The notes beneath the pieces are model-generated. The model saw only the letters and a list, made by a program, of their open reading frames with translations, did not search any database and had not been told where the DNA came from. The position numbers and the translations under genes are program-made. From Nymphaea colorata (lineage: Eukaryota; Streptophyta; Magnoliopsida; Nymphaeales; Nymphaeaceae), in contig NW_022205084.1 of NCBI RefSeq assembly GCF_008831285.2, positions 2,501 through 39,008 on the forward strand: 36,508 nt of DNA. The letters run 5' to 3'. Below are positions 10,876-20,185 of the stretch, one piece after another. Each line of letters opens with the position of its first letter. Position 1 is the stretch's first letter.

Positions 10876-11785
10876 CATATGCATACTCATAATTTATAAG
10901 TTTATTTTTAGATGAAAACAGCACTATCCCTAATCACGAATGGTTCAAGATGGCTTCATCCTCCGAAAAATTGCTCGCATCATTCGAAGGATATATAAAA
11001 CTAGCTCTTTTTTTATTTTTTATATATTTTCAATTCAGCCAACCATCCATACTAAATTCATCCTAAATCCCCCACAATAGTCCTTATTCCCTCACTACTA
11101 CTAATTCCCACTTTTTCTGCTCAGTCGAATATCGTATATATTCCCTGCTATAATATTGCTAAGGCGAATGAAGTACAATCGTCCATCTTATTAATTTCTT
11201 AAACAGAATAACAAAAGATTACACATTTGATTAAATTTTCATAAACTAAGCACTTAAAATACAAAATCATCATTTTTTACATTCCCCATCCCATCAACAT
11301 CCCCACGCCCAAACTCCCACCATTCAAAATTTAACCCTCGGAAGGCTCCAACCACTCGCGAAACATCAATCCAAACCCAATAACAACCCCAAATCACCCC
11401 CACAAGCCATGTGAACTTGCATCCGTCAGCAATCACCACAAACTCCCTTCGATGAATGCACCAGCAAGACGGGCCGCGTGGAGCAGCTCCATATAAGAGT
11501 GGCAATGCCTGCCGTAAGCACCCCGACAGGCCGCCCCTGCCCGACAGGCCAGATTTTAGAGTTTATTATACATAGGCTGATACCAGTAATTACCAAGCTC
11601 TACTGACAACATCCACCCAACCAGCCAATCCTCCTCTATTCTTCTGTCAACAACTCCCGTCCTCACCCAAACCGCCGAATCTAATCCTTTCTAGTGGAGC
11701 AATCCCTCCAAATGAAGAAACCACGGGGTGCCAGTATTTTTATTCAAAAGAAAAGTCGGCCGATTTATAATAATTGAATACGACG
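10876..11785. other. Long non-coding stretch with a short direct repeat
   Basis: About 0.9 kb, the longest gap without a gene I can support. The left half is AT-rich. The right half is C/A-rich and holds a perfect 11-bp direct repeat, CCCGACAGGCC, at 11522-11532 and 11540-11550. Two overlapping frames exist but neither convinces: an 88-residue Trp-rich minus frame from 11505 to about 11239, and a Pro/Asn-rich plus frame over the same DNA with no good ATG. No tRNA, snRNA or 5S signature was recognised. Promoter DNA for the Myb-like gene probably lies at the right end. Confidence 0.45.
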
Positions 11786-12472
11786 ATGAGCCAATAGGGA
11801 TCGGATCTAAGCGTAGGCTTATCCGTAGGCGGGGAGTCCGAAGTTTCAAGCGGGAGGAGGGGGAGCGGTTACGTTCCTGGGGAGAAGAGTGGAAAATGGA
11901 GCGGGGAGGAGCACATGAAGTATATCGCCTTTATCGATTTCAATAAGGACAGAATGCGATCGCGAGAGAAGAGGAGGAGCAATAAGTTCTATCAGGAAAT
12001 GGCAGATTTCATCGTAACTCGCAATGCCCTCCAGTGCAGGAGCCACCACCAAAAATTGGAGGAAAAGTACACACACGCACCCAAAATCGTCAATCTCTTC
12101 AAATCGTCCTTTGATAGGATTGCATATAGGGACGCCCTCGAAAAATTACAGGCACTCCGACGCGAGGGAAGACCTGACAGATCGATGAAGTAGTTGATTA
12201 CTGAAATAGCCAGCAGAAGTGTTGAAACACAAACTGACATAGCCGGTCTGAATTTAGAGTTCATAAACGCAGGTCCAAACTGCTACGTAATCCAACCTCA
12301 CTCCTACCGTTGCATACCCCCTCCCCAGCCAGCATTCTACTACAACCAATTCTTCATGTCGCCGCACCCGCAGCCCACCACTCACACCCTACCCCCGGTG
12401 GAGGGCACCGTCAGTCCAGCCACCTGGTAGGCCACCCCTTTTTCCTACGACATCGGACCCAACTCACTCTGA
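11786..12472 (+). CDS. Myb/SANT-like (QCRSHHQK) DNA-binding protein, 228 aa
   Basis: ATG 11786 to TGA 12470-12472, no intron; TAG codons as Gln at residue 4 and twice later. The domain starts at W38 (GKWSGEEHMKYIAF) and ends with VTRNALQCRSHHQKLEEKY (residues ~78-95). The W...RN..QCRSHHQK pattern is the Myb/SANT-type helix-turn-helix variant common in ciliate nuclear proteins, with the last helix giving DNA contact. The C-terminal 100 residues are rich in Pro, Tyr, His and Gln (PPPQPAFYYNQFF), typical of a low-complexity activation or interaction region. A transcription-factor role is inferred from the domain. Confidence 0.75.
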
Positions 12473-12731
12473 TTTTAATACCCTTCTACCCTCCTTTATA
12501 ATCCACTGCCAAATTATATAACGAAACACCCATCGATCCGCTAAAATCGAAAAATAGGCCCGCCAAAGCTTCATGCTTCGGATAGTGGCAAAGAGCAAAT
12601 GAAATTTAATTGCGCAGAAGCTATGATTTTATCGGAGTATGAACCATGGGATTGTGACGTAGGTGGACTATGAGGATATAGGATCAAATATATGGGGCAT
12701 GGAGTCACTAGTGAAGTAAGTAATATGCAGA

Positions 12732-13575
12732 TCATTTCTTTTCGATCAGTCTGGAGACCAGCATGACTTACTGCCTCTCCTTCTCCCTCCTCAGCGGTTG
12801 CAGGGCCTTGTCGATAACCCTGCTCCTATCCTGCGCTTCATTGAGCTTTTTCTCCAGAAACTCCATTTCCTCCACTTTCTGGGAAAGGCACTTGCTGATA
12901 AGCTTGCCCTAATCCTCCACCTTCTCCATCTCCTATCCACCTTCTTTTTCTCCCGCTTCAGGGTTTCAATGACTTCGGCCAGAATTGCTTTGTTCCTGGT
13001 ATATTCTTCATCCTGCTTTGCGAGAGTGTTGAGCTATTTTTCCAGAATGGCGCATCTGACTTTGAGCTGCTGACAACCTTAGCCCTCCTTCTCTTCTTCC
13101 TGATGCTCCTCCATGCGTTTTGCTACTGGTCGATGAGGTGTTTGTTGTTGCTGTAGGTGCAGATGAGAGTCATGAGGGCCTGGTTCACAGCGTAGCTCTC
13201 GATCTTCTGACGGCATAGAGAACATTTTTCCAGCTTGAGTCTCAGATTTTTCTTGATTTGGCCTTGAGGAGGGTGCTCAAAGAGGCAATCTTTGCAGATG
13301 TTGTGTCCGCAGGGAAATAGTAGTATGGGGTTATGGAGTGGCGGGATCATCAGTTCTAGGCAAATGCTGCAGATATTGGTCTATATTTAATGGTTAATCT
13401 TCTTGCTAAGTTGCTGGTTCTGTTTATCGTTGTTCCTGGATGGGGGGTCGCTGATCCTCTGGATGAGGTTGGCGGCGTAGTGCTCGACGTTGTCCTGCAG
13501 GTTGATCTGCCGGCGGGCCTGCTCCTTCTGGCGCTGCTCGTTCCACCCCCTGCCCTTCTGCCTCTCCTCCTCCAT
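12732..13575 (-). CDS. RING-finger plus coiled-coil protein (E3 ligase-like), about 274 aa, one apparent frameshift
   Basis: Start ATG 13575; TGA complement at 12732-12734. Residues ~65-135 carry a RING: ICSICLEL...PCGHNICKDC...CSLCRQKIESYAVN, a C3HC4-type zinc site expected to bind a ubiquitin E2. It is followed by a coiled coil (MEEHQEEEKEGQG, then KVEEMEFLEKKLNEAQ), giving a TRIM-like layout. A 20-nt intron lies at 12921-12940. Between RING and coiled coil the frame slips by one base and no GT-AG intron explains it. The TTTT at 13118-13121 (AAAA in sense) being one base short fixes it: total length then becomes exactly 275 codons. Its start codon is only 14 bp from that of the divergent plus-strand gene. 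Confidence 0.78.
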
Positions 13576-13589
13576 CAGTTGCTTATAAT

Positions 13590-14300
13590 ATGATAATGAT
13601 GCGAGCAGGCAGAACGCCCCTCAGCTATCGCAGCATCGCACACCTCGATGACCTGGAGGCGCAGGAATTGGCAAATAGACTTGGCATCTCGCCGGAAACG
13701 AGGAGGGCGAGGCAGAAGGAGGAAAATGTTGCCGTGAGGAATGGAGTGCTGAGGAGGCTGTAGGCGAATTAGCTGAACTTCACCACCCAGTAGACCAAGA
13801 TTATCACTGACTTCGCTCCCCTCACCTTCCAGGAAGACCGAATTCCCAAAATACCCGACGACGACCGCAACAAGGATATTCAAAATCCATTCAGAACAAC
13901 CGAAACCAACACCGCCCACTCACTAAAGCGCACGCCCTCGCTCATCGACGAATTCCTGCCCGACGCCAGCGAGCCAGACCGCACCAAGGAGGACTATTGT
14001 CGAGTCTGGTTCGAAAAACTTGCACTCGAGGCACACGCCTTCGCCCTGCAGCAGGAGAACTACCGCAAGGACGAACTCATCAGCCAGCTGCGGGCAGAGC
14101 TGGAGCAGAAGGGCCTCCACTTCGCACACACCCCCGCCTCGCAACCCCACGCACCCGCCCACAACAAGAGCGGCTCCCACCACCCCAGCTTCTCCATCCC
14201 AGGACAGCAAAACCCAAACTCCAGCCAGCAGAACAACACCCACTGGGCACCAGTACACCCCAACCGCAATTTCAACATCGGACAGCCCCGCAACTTTTGA
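13590..14300 (+). CDS. Hypothetical protein, 236 aa
   Basis: A clean single-exon frame from ATG 13590 (further in-frame ATGs at 13596 and 13599) to TGA 14298-14300, with TAG codons as Gln. GC-ending codons throughout, like its neighbours. The N-terminal half is charged and helical (LDDLEAQELANRLGIS; KLALEAHAFALQQENY) and has a short coiled coil near residues 145-170 (DELISQLRAELEQKG). The last 65 residues are low complexity, rich in His, Pro, Asn and Gln. No family recognised. It shares a 14-bp intergenic space with the RING gene and converges on profilin, 44 bp away. Confidence 0.75.
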
Positions 14301-14344
14301 TGCTTTGCCATTAAGTGATACTGTGTGGATATTGAGGTATGTGA

Positions 14345-14829
14345 TCAGTTGAACTGCTCGAGTTCTCCAACTAAGTGGCGGGAGAGGTACTGAAGTCGTT
14401 GTAGAAATTGATTTGCTGTGGCACGCCCTTGCGGATATGATGGGGAGGATGTAGGTGATGAGAAGGTAGGTCTTCTCTCCCTTCTTGGACTTTCCCACTG
14501 CGCAGCTGATGCCCTCGCCGGTCTCAGCGTTCCCCCTGCGGCCGTACACCAGGGGAGGGTGGTAGCGGTGCACGTCGTAGTGCTATCCCAACAAAATGAA
14601 TCCTTTCTCGCACACCAAGTACCTCTTCCGATTGTCTCGTCACGGCTGTCGTACGCCTTGAAGTATGCAGTCAACTCCTCGAACTTAGGCTTGCATCCCT
14701 TAGTCGCCACGATTCCCTTCTCGGTAAAAATCACCGCCTTCGCCCACTGAGTAACGCACCAAGTACCTCGGTCATTTTCTAGAGCTCTTCGGTCAGCTTC
14801 TTGGGGTCCAAACTATGCTCTGCCTCCAT
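14345..14829 (-). CDS. Profilin, about 141 aa, one apparent frameshift
   Basis: Four short exons (14829-14767, 14746-14623, 14602-14391, 14370-14345) separated by three 20-nt introns at 14747-14766, 14603-14622 and 14371-14390. The order of features matches profilin: EWAKAVIFTEKGIVATKGC, FKAYDSRDETIGRGFILLG, Y-GRRGNAETGEGISCAVGK, TYLLITY and an amphipathic last helix (INFYNDFIGELEQFN). Profilin binds actin monomers and polyproline and controls filament growth. Just after TYLLITY the frame is one base short; the GGGG at 14442-14445 read as five restores it and gives 142 codons exactly. The upstream AT-rich extension of the frame to 14985 is taken as leader. Length is usual for the family. Confidence 0.85.
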
Positions 14830-14987
14830 TTGATGATACGTATATATTATAACTCCAAAAGTTGTTAAGTTATGGTAGGCTATGCCATAATCTTGGCCTC
14901 GGGTATGCTTGAAAATATGGATGGGTTTGGGTACGAGCTTATTGATTTTGAAGGGCATATTATTGTTAAGAAGATAATAAATCAATC

Positions 14988-16188
14988 ATGAGCAACGCTA
15001 ATTCTCGTTCGCGAGTCTAGGGAAGAGAGGGCGTTAATCAGCCTCAGGGGAACAACATCCAATACGTGAGCGAGTACGATTCGTATGGATACCTGGCTCC
15101 TCCCCCAGCGAACCACCCCCTCCAGCAATCGACAGCAGTCCGCGAGGGCTACCATATCAACCCCAACGGCATCAGCAACTTCTATACCTCCAACGCCAAC
15201 CAGCCCAACATCGGAGTCTCCCGCGTCAAAAGCGAATCCAACCGACTCGTATCATCGCAGGTCAAGAATGAAGAAGTGGTGAAGGGTAACTCCCAAGCTA
15301 TTCAGGCGAGAGCAGAGTCAGCTACGTACCCTACGAGAAGAAGGTAGTGGAGTACGAGAACAGAACCTACGTGGAGAAAGTGCCAGTGAAGCGAAAGGTC
15401 ATCACCTACGAGGAACGCAAGGTCATCGAGACCATCCCCAGGGAAGTGGTCAAGCAGGACTTCTACGCGGTGGAGAAACGCATCCAGTACTACAAGGAAG
15501 TAGTGCCCGAGAAGAAGATAGAGATGGTGCCGGTCGAACGCAAGGTCAAAAGATATGAATACGTCCCCGTAGAAAAGTACGCATGCCCTCATGCAGGCAA
15601 ATCGTTCATTATCCTGAAAACGTCGATATAGAAACCGCGAAGGGGCAGAGTAGAGTAGTGCTGGGCAACCAGGGAGTGGAGGTGAAGTCTGATGCTGAGT
15701 TCAGACCCATCAATTCTGCCCTCATCTACAACTACTCTGCTCGACCTGAGAGCAAATACAACACGATCGGCTACGTCGACCAGGGCCAATCCCGCGTTTT
15801 CTCCAACTCCCCACCTTCATGGCTCCCCAGTTCGCCGAGCACTCCGACTACGCCTACTACAACCAGCCCTACCTCGCCCCCCAGCCAGCTACGCCCGCAC
15901 CCACTCCGCCCAGAAGTTCGAAACCAGCCGCGTCTTTTCCCCCAGGCAGCAGGGCAACTTCCAGGAGGGAGAGAGCTACATCAAGGAGCTCAGCAACCTC
16001 AACAAGAACGAACTGAAGCGCCCCTTTGAATTAATATAGCAATCCTCAGGCAGAAACCAGGGCGGCAACTTCCCCCACCTCCAGAAGATGTCCGCGCAAA
16101 GGGCATCCGAGTACTACGAGCAGAACCGCATCCAGGCGGAAAACGACCGAGCAATGAACCAGGGTAGCCGCCCCAGAATGATCAATGA
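14988..16188 (+). CDS. Alveolin-type cortical (epiplasm/inner membrane complex) protein, about 387 aa, three apparent frameshifts
   Basis: Exons 14988-15285, 15306-15576, 15597-16188; 20-nt introns at 15286-15305 and 15577-15596. Residues ~100-200 hold the alveolin core: repeated charged/Val-Pro motifs such as YVEKVPVKRKVITYEERKV, EKKIEMVPVERKVKRYEYVP and QIVHYPE. Alveolins form the filamentous sheet under the alveolar sacs, so the protein should be cortical. The flanks are Tyr/Asn/Pro/Gln-rich. Three one-base slips in the last exon sit at C runs (15809-15812, 15877-15882, 16171-16174); adding one C at each gives 388 codons and a natural end in NDQ. Otherwise the frame would run into the next gene. 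This gene is the best single evidence for an alveolate source. Confidence 0.83.
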
Positions 16189-16311
16189 TTGTGATTGTAT
16201 ATGGTTTTAGTGCTGCCCACTACCACCATCACCCATAACAGCCTTACCGAATAGTGCATCCCAGCGTGTGGGTGTTATAGGAAGATTGGATTATAATATA
16301 AAGTTCAAAAA

Positions 16312-17051
16312 TCAGAATACCTTTGCATGCAGTTCCTGCTCGCCCTAATCGAAGAATTCGTTAAAAATTAAATCCGGCATGGCTTCGCTGGAGGGGAGGA
16401 CTGGTGTTTGGGCGGTTGAACTTTGTGTCGGAGTGGGCGGGAGGGCGAGGATGGGGTCGTCGACCGAAAGGAAGGTCATGTAGTCGCTAACGTGGTCCAT
16501 CTTCTTCACGTACTCCCCGAGCACCTAGAGAGTCTCGCCTTCAGGCTTGCCTGCAGTGAGTTCAGTGAAGGCGGCCTCGAGCAGGTCCACATCAGTGTAG
16601 ATCTCCTTCTTCTGACGCTAGTCGAAGCTCTTGCACTGGTCGCCGGTCTTGCTGGGGAGGTTGGGGAGGTTGGAGAGGAAGGTGGCCATGCGGGTGAAGT
16701 AGCCGCTGGGCTTCCAGTTCTCCCAGCTGATCTTGCAGAAGGGGAAGCGGGTGGCGTAGTGGAAGGGGAACAGGAAGAAGCGACGGCGGTGCTCCTTCTG
16801 GAAGCGGCCGTCGGGGTTGTAGCTCCTGACCTTTCGCTGCTTCTTGATGGGGGTCTCCTTGGCTGGGGAGCGGAGGGGAGATATTCCTCTTCTTTGGCGG
16901 GTTCCTCCTCTGGGGCCATTTCCTCTTTTTTGGGGCACTCGTTGTTGGGGATGGTTGAAGCGTCCTAGCAATCTTCAAAGAAGTAGTCCTTGTCATCTTT
17001 GGCTGTCCTCAGGAATACTTTGATGCTTCTCTGGGCGACTTTCTTGACCAT
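16312..17051 (-). CDS. Hypothetical protein with possible Myb-like region, about 246 aa, one apparent frameshift
   Basis: Start ATG 17051, TGA complement 16312-16314. The N-terminus is acidic (KKEEMAPEEEPAKEEE); residues ~75-165 are aromatic and basic (GRFQKEHRRRFFLFPFHYAT; SWENWKPSGYFTRMATF) and end with LPSKTGDQCKSFDQRQKK, which faintly resembles the last helix of the QCRSHHQK Myb-like proteins. The C-terminus is acidic (MPDLIFNEFFDQ), which would suit a transcriptional regulator, but this is inference. A single missing base in one of the G runs at 16865-16868 or 16875-16878 joins the two frames and gives 247 codons. No intron. It is convergent with the alveolin gene. Confidence 0.65.
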
Positions 17052-17313
17052 CTTTCCAAAGCAATTTAAATTAATTATATAATTATCGAACATTGCTACT
17101 TTTAAAAAATAGGGCGGAGACTCCTAGCATAAATTTCCATAAAATACTCCCAAAAAATACACATGAACACCTGACAATACCCTCATGCTGATTTTAGCGG
17201 ATTTTGGGGTGGATGGAATATGGGTGTTTTTGATCGAAAATCTGTTGTGGATTTTGTAAATATGGAGAATTGAAATATGAAATAATTCGGTGTATCAAAA
17301 ATAGGAGGCAGCG

Positions 17314-18881
17314 TCACTCCTCCTCCTCTTATTACTCTTACTACTACGGTCGGTGCTTGGCGTTACCGTTATATTTTGCCTACTCGTGCTTGGAGTTGGG
17401 AGTCTACTCCACATCTGAATAACAGGAGAAGTACTTTTACGGGAATCGATGGTGGTTGTCTTTTGCGGTATTTTTCTATCGATTTTAGTGGAGGTCTTTA
17501 TGGTAAACTTATTTTAAATTTTTTTATTGGACTCGACCACCTTATTCTTCTCCTGGAACTCCTTGGCCAGCCGGAAGGCGGTGGCCCTTGCCAGCTTCTT
17601 TATGTTCTCGATGCGGTTGTTCTTGCAGCCCAACATGGTGGTATAGGAGGTCGCCGAACCAATCCCGATCTCCTTTCCCTTGTAGATAAGGTCGAATCCG
17701 CCCACCACTTCCTCGTCGCCCTTCAGTCTGCATCCCCCACAAGTACATGCCCTCCAGGTTATTTATGGTCATCACGTCGTCGATGCAGCCCACCTTCAGC
17801 TCAGCGTCCTCCTTCGTGTTGGAGGTCATCGAAGGACCGCCGTTCACCTACAAAAGCCACGCCTTTCCGTTGCTGTCGAAAATGAAATCGAAGCCGTAGA
17901 GCTCGAAGGAGTTGGGAGAGTTTGTTACTAGTTTTTGGACAGCTAGTAGTGACTTGATTATGCAGCGCTGGATATCGAAAAAGGCGTGGTTGGTCATCTC
18001 GATTCCCAGCTTACTTAACATAAACTTTTTCAGCTACGAAAGGAACCATTTTCCGCCAATCCACTTCACGTAGTTCGGAGCGTTGATATTGATAGCCACG
18101 TTGGTGAGATGCTTATCTGGATAGTCGGGAGGTACACAGGTTATCAGTGTCGGTGTTGTCGTACCTTTAATGTGCGAATCTTGCGAATCCTGCGCGGTAT
18201 AGGTAGATGGTGAGCGGTTGGTACGAGGTGCAGAGGGCGTAGATCCTCATGTCGAACTTGCGTCCTCCGAAGAGGAGGGGATTGAGGAGGTAGCGCTGGC
18301 AGACGTAGGGCTCTGGCGGGTTGTCGCGGTTGAAGCTCTTCCACTTGGCGATGTCTCCAATCTTGTTGAAGATGAAAATGCCCTTGCCCTGGCACTTGCT
18401 GGTCTGCGTGGGGAGGAAGGTACTGGCTTCATGATCCATAGCGTTTTGTTATCATTCTGCGTCTTCTTGAACTCCTCGTAGAAGATGACGTACTCGCTGG
18501 GGAGCTGGAAGGTGGGGGGGAGGAAATCGTACTAATCTGACTCCTCTTTGTTATTCTGCTTGTCGAGGGTGCGCTTGAACTTCTTGAGGTTCTTGTTGAG
18601 CATGTCCTTGCGGCAGAGCTCGTACCAACCGCGGAAGTGGTTGATCTTCATGTGCGGCAGGATACGGTGTTTCTCGAACACCCAGTCTACCTGTTCCTTC
18701 TCGCACCAGATTATGTTCCAGTCGTCGTCCCAGGTCTGCTTCCACTCCCGGTAGATGAAACCGTCGTATACGCAGTTCTTGAAGGTGGTCTTGAACTTTA
18801 TGCTGCTCCTGAGTAGTCAACCAAGTACGGAGGGGTCGGGTAGTGCTACTTCTTGATGTATCGCCGGAAGTATTCACTCAT
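17314..18881 (-). CDS. Tubulin tyrosine ligase-like (TTLL9-type) enzyme, 489 aa
   Basis: Six exons; introns at 18809-18828, 18404-18423, 18117-18135 (19 nt), 17728-17746 (19 nt) and 17415-17434. Spliced length is exactly 490 codons with no correction. Diagnostic TTL motifs appear in order: INHFRGWYELCRKDML, WIMKP then SKCQGKGIFIF (ATP-grasp, ATP-binding loop), YVCQRYLLNPLLFGGRKFDM, RIYALCTSYQPLTIYLYRAG, YKHLTNVAIN and WLLQVNGGPSM, where the usual E of LEVN is written TAG (Gln). That substitution is worth noting because this Glu helps bind metal in the family. Likely role: adding glutamates (or glycines) to tubulin tails of ciliary or cortical microtubules. The C-terminal tail is basic, then Gln/Glu-rich. 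Confidence 0.9.
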
Positions 18882-19064
18882 GCACCCAATCAATAATTAT
18901 ATAGAGCAGCACCATCCAAATACAGCAATACAACCATACCACATCTCCCACCCACCCTCCACCCATCTCCTTTGTAGATGAGTTGTATTGGGGTGGGGTG
19001 CGTGGGTGTGGTTTCACAAATGATCGGGGTTGGTGTGTGGGAAGGAAGACAAGTAAATATCAGG

Positions 19065-20013
19065 TCATTGGAAGAGGGGGAGTTCTAGTGCGTTTTCTGC
19101 GGTGATTCGCAGTTGGGGATTGTAGACGATCATGCGTTCGACCAGTTGGACTAGTCCCTCATCGCACAGCGGGTTCAATTTCCTGAGCCTCACCCCCACG
19201 CCCTGCCCCTCCGCCTCCACGATGTCGATCTCTGCGGGGTCGAGCATCATGGCGGTGACGTCTGCAGCGGTGGGGCAGCCGAGGGTGCGGATGATCTTGA
19301 AGAGCATGGAGGTGCTGTTGGAGCCCTCGAACAGCGACCGGTTGGTCAGCATCTCTGCGATGACGCACCCCAGCGACCAGATGTCCACCTGCGAAGTGTA
19401 GAAAGTGGCCCCGAGCAGCAGCTACGGCGCACGGTAGTAACGCGAACAAATGTAGGCGATGTTCTTCTGGCCCTCAGCTAAGACCTTCGCAGAACCGAAG
19501 TCGCAGAGCTTGGCAGTGCCGCCGCCGATTAGGATGTTGGATGGCTTTATGTCGCGGTGGCAGATGTTGTGCTTCTGAGTGGAACCAAAAGTACATGAAG
19601 GTACTGTAGAGCTTGGAGTAATCCTTTGGCATAATCTTTGACCATGTTGGTGGGAAGAAAGGTCTTAGCGGCATGGTTATTTTTGATTGCGCGTGAGAGA
19701 GTATCTGGCACGTACTCCATGACCAGGTTGAGGAAGGTGCCCTGCTGTTACTCTATGAAGAAGGAGTGGTGAAGGCGGACGATGTTATCGTGGTGGATTT
19801 GCTGCAGTATCTCCAGCTCTCGGTTCTTGTACTTCTTGTTCTGGAGGACGTGCTTCATGGCGAAGAGCTACTGGGTGGCCTGCTCGCGCACCTGAATGAC
19901 CTCACGCTTACCAGGTAAACCTTGCCGAAAGTGCCGCTACCGATGACCTCCAGCACCTAGTACCTGTCGTACAGCTTCTACGCGAAACGCTACTTCAGGT
20001 CCTCCTCCTTCAT
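19065..20013 (-). CDS. GSK3/shaggy-like CMGC protein kinase, 302 aa
   Basis: Exons 20013-19912, 19891-19595, 19574-19065; 20-nt introns at 19892-19911 and 19575-19594; 303 codons including TGA. Kinase motifs: [11 protein letters not shown] (25-35), the ATP lysine in FAMKHVL (about 47), [16 protein letters not shown], and the GSK3 hallmark [10 protein letters not shown] followed by QLLLGAT, including the activation-loop Tyr. The conserved Glu of RAPE is TAG, hence Gln. Subdomain IX is [13 protein letters not shown]. The protein is almost only the kinase domain, without the long tails of animal GSK3. In ciliates such kinases are linked to signalling and flagellar/cortical control; a specific substrate is unknown. 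Confidence 0.9.
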
Positions 20014-20185
20014 CCAATAAGCTATCAAACTAATATCGACCCACCATCAGAAGGATAGAATCGATACATTGGCGTAGCCTTGCCCCAGGGGGCATTATTA
20101 GTGACTGATCAGGTGAAATGGATGGGATTGATGGCATGGAGGATATGTGATGAATGTGATTGGTTCTTCTGGTCTTTAATTTGTA

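Noticed and set aside
11239-11505. 88-residue Trp-rich minus-strand gene
   Set aside because: Composition mirrors a C/A-rich non-coding stretch, no domain, no intron and no codon preference like the neighbours.
13085-13190. Programmed -1 frameshift in the RING gene
   Set aside because: No canonical slippery heptamer is present; a lost base in the TTTT run is simpler and matches the pattern elsewhere.
13923-14573. A 216-residue minus-strand gene
   Set aside because: It contains profilin exon 3 but then runs through a 20-nt intron and into the antisense of the 236-aa gene; correct splicing gives profilin with its expected C-terminus.
12732-16188. Pseudogenes (RING, profilin, alveolin genes with frame breaks)
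   Set aside because: Breaks are single bases at homopolymers, motifs are intact on both sides and corrected lengths are whole codons; no other damage is seen.
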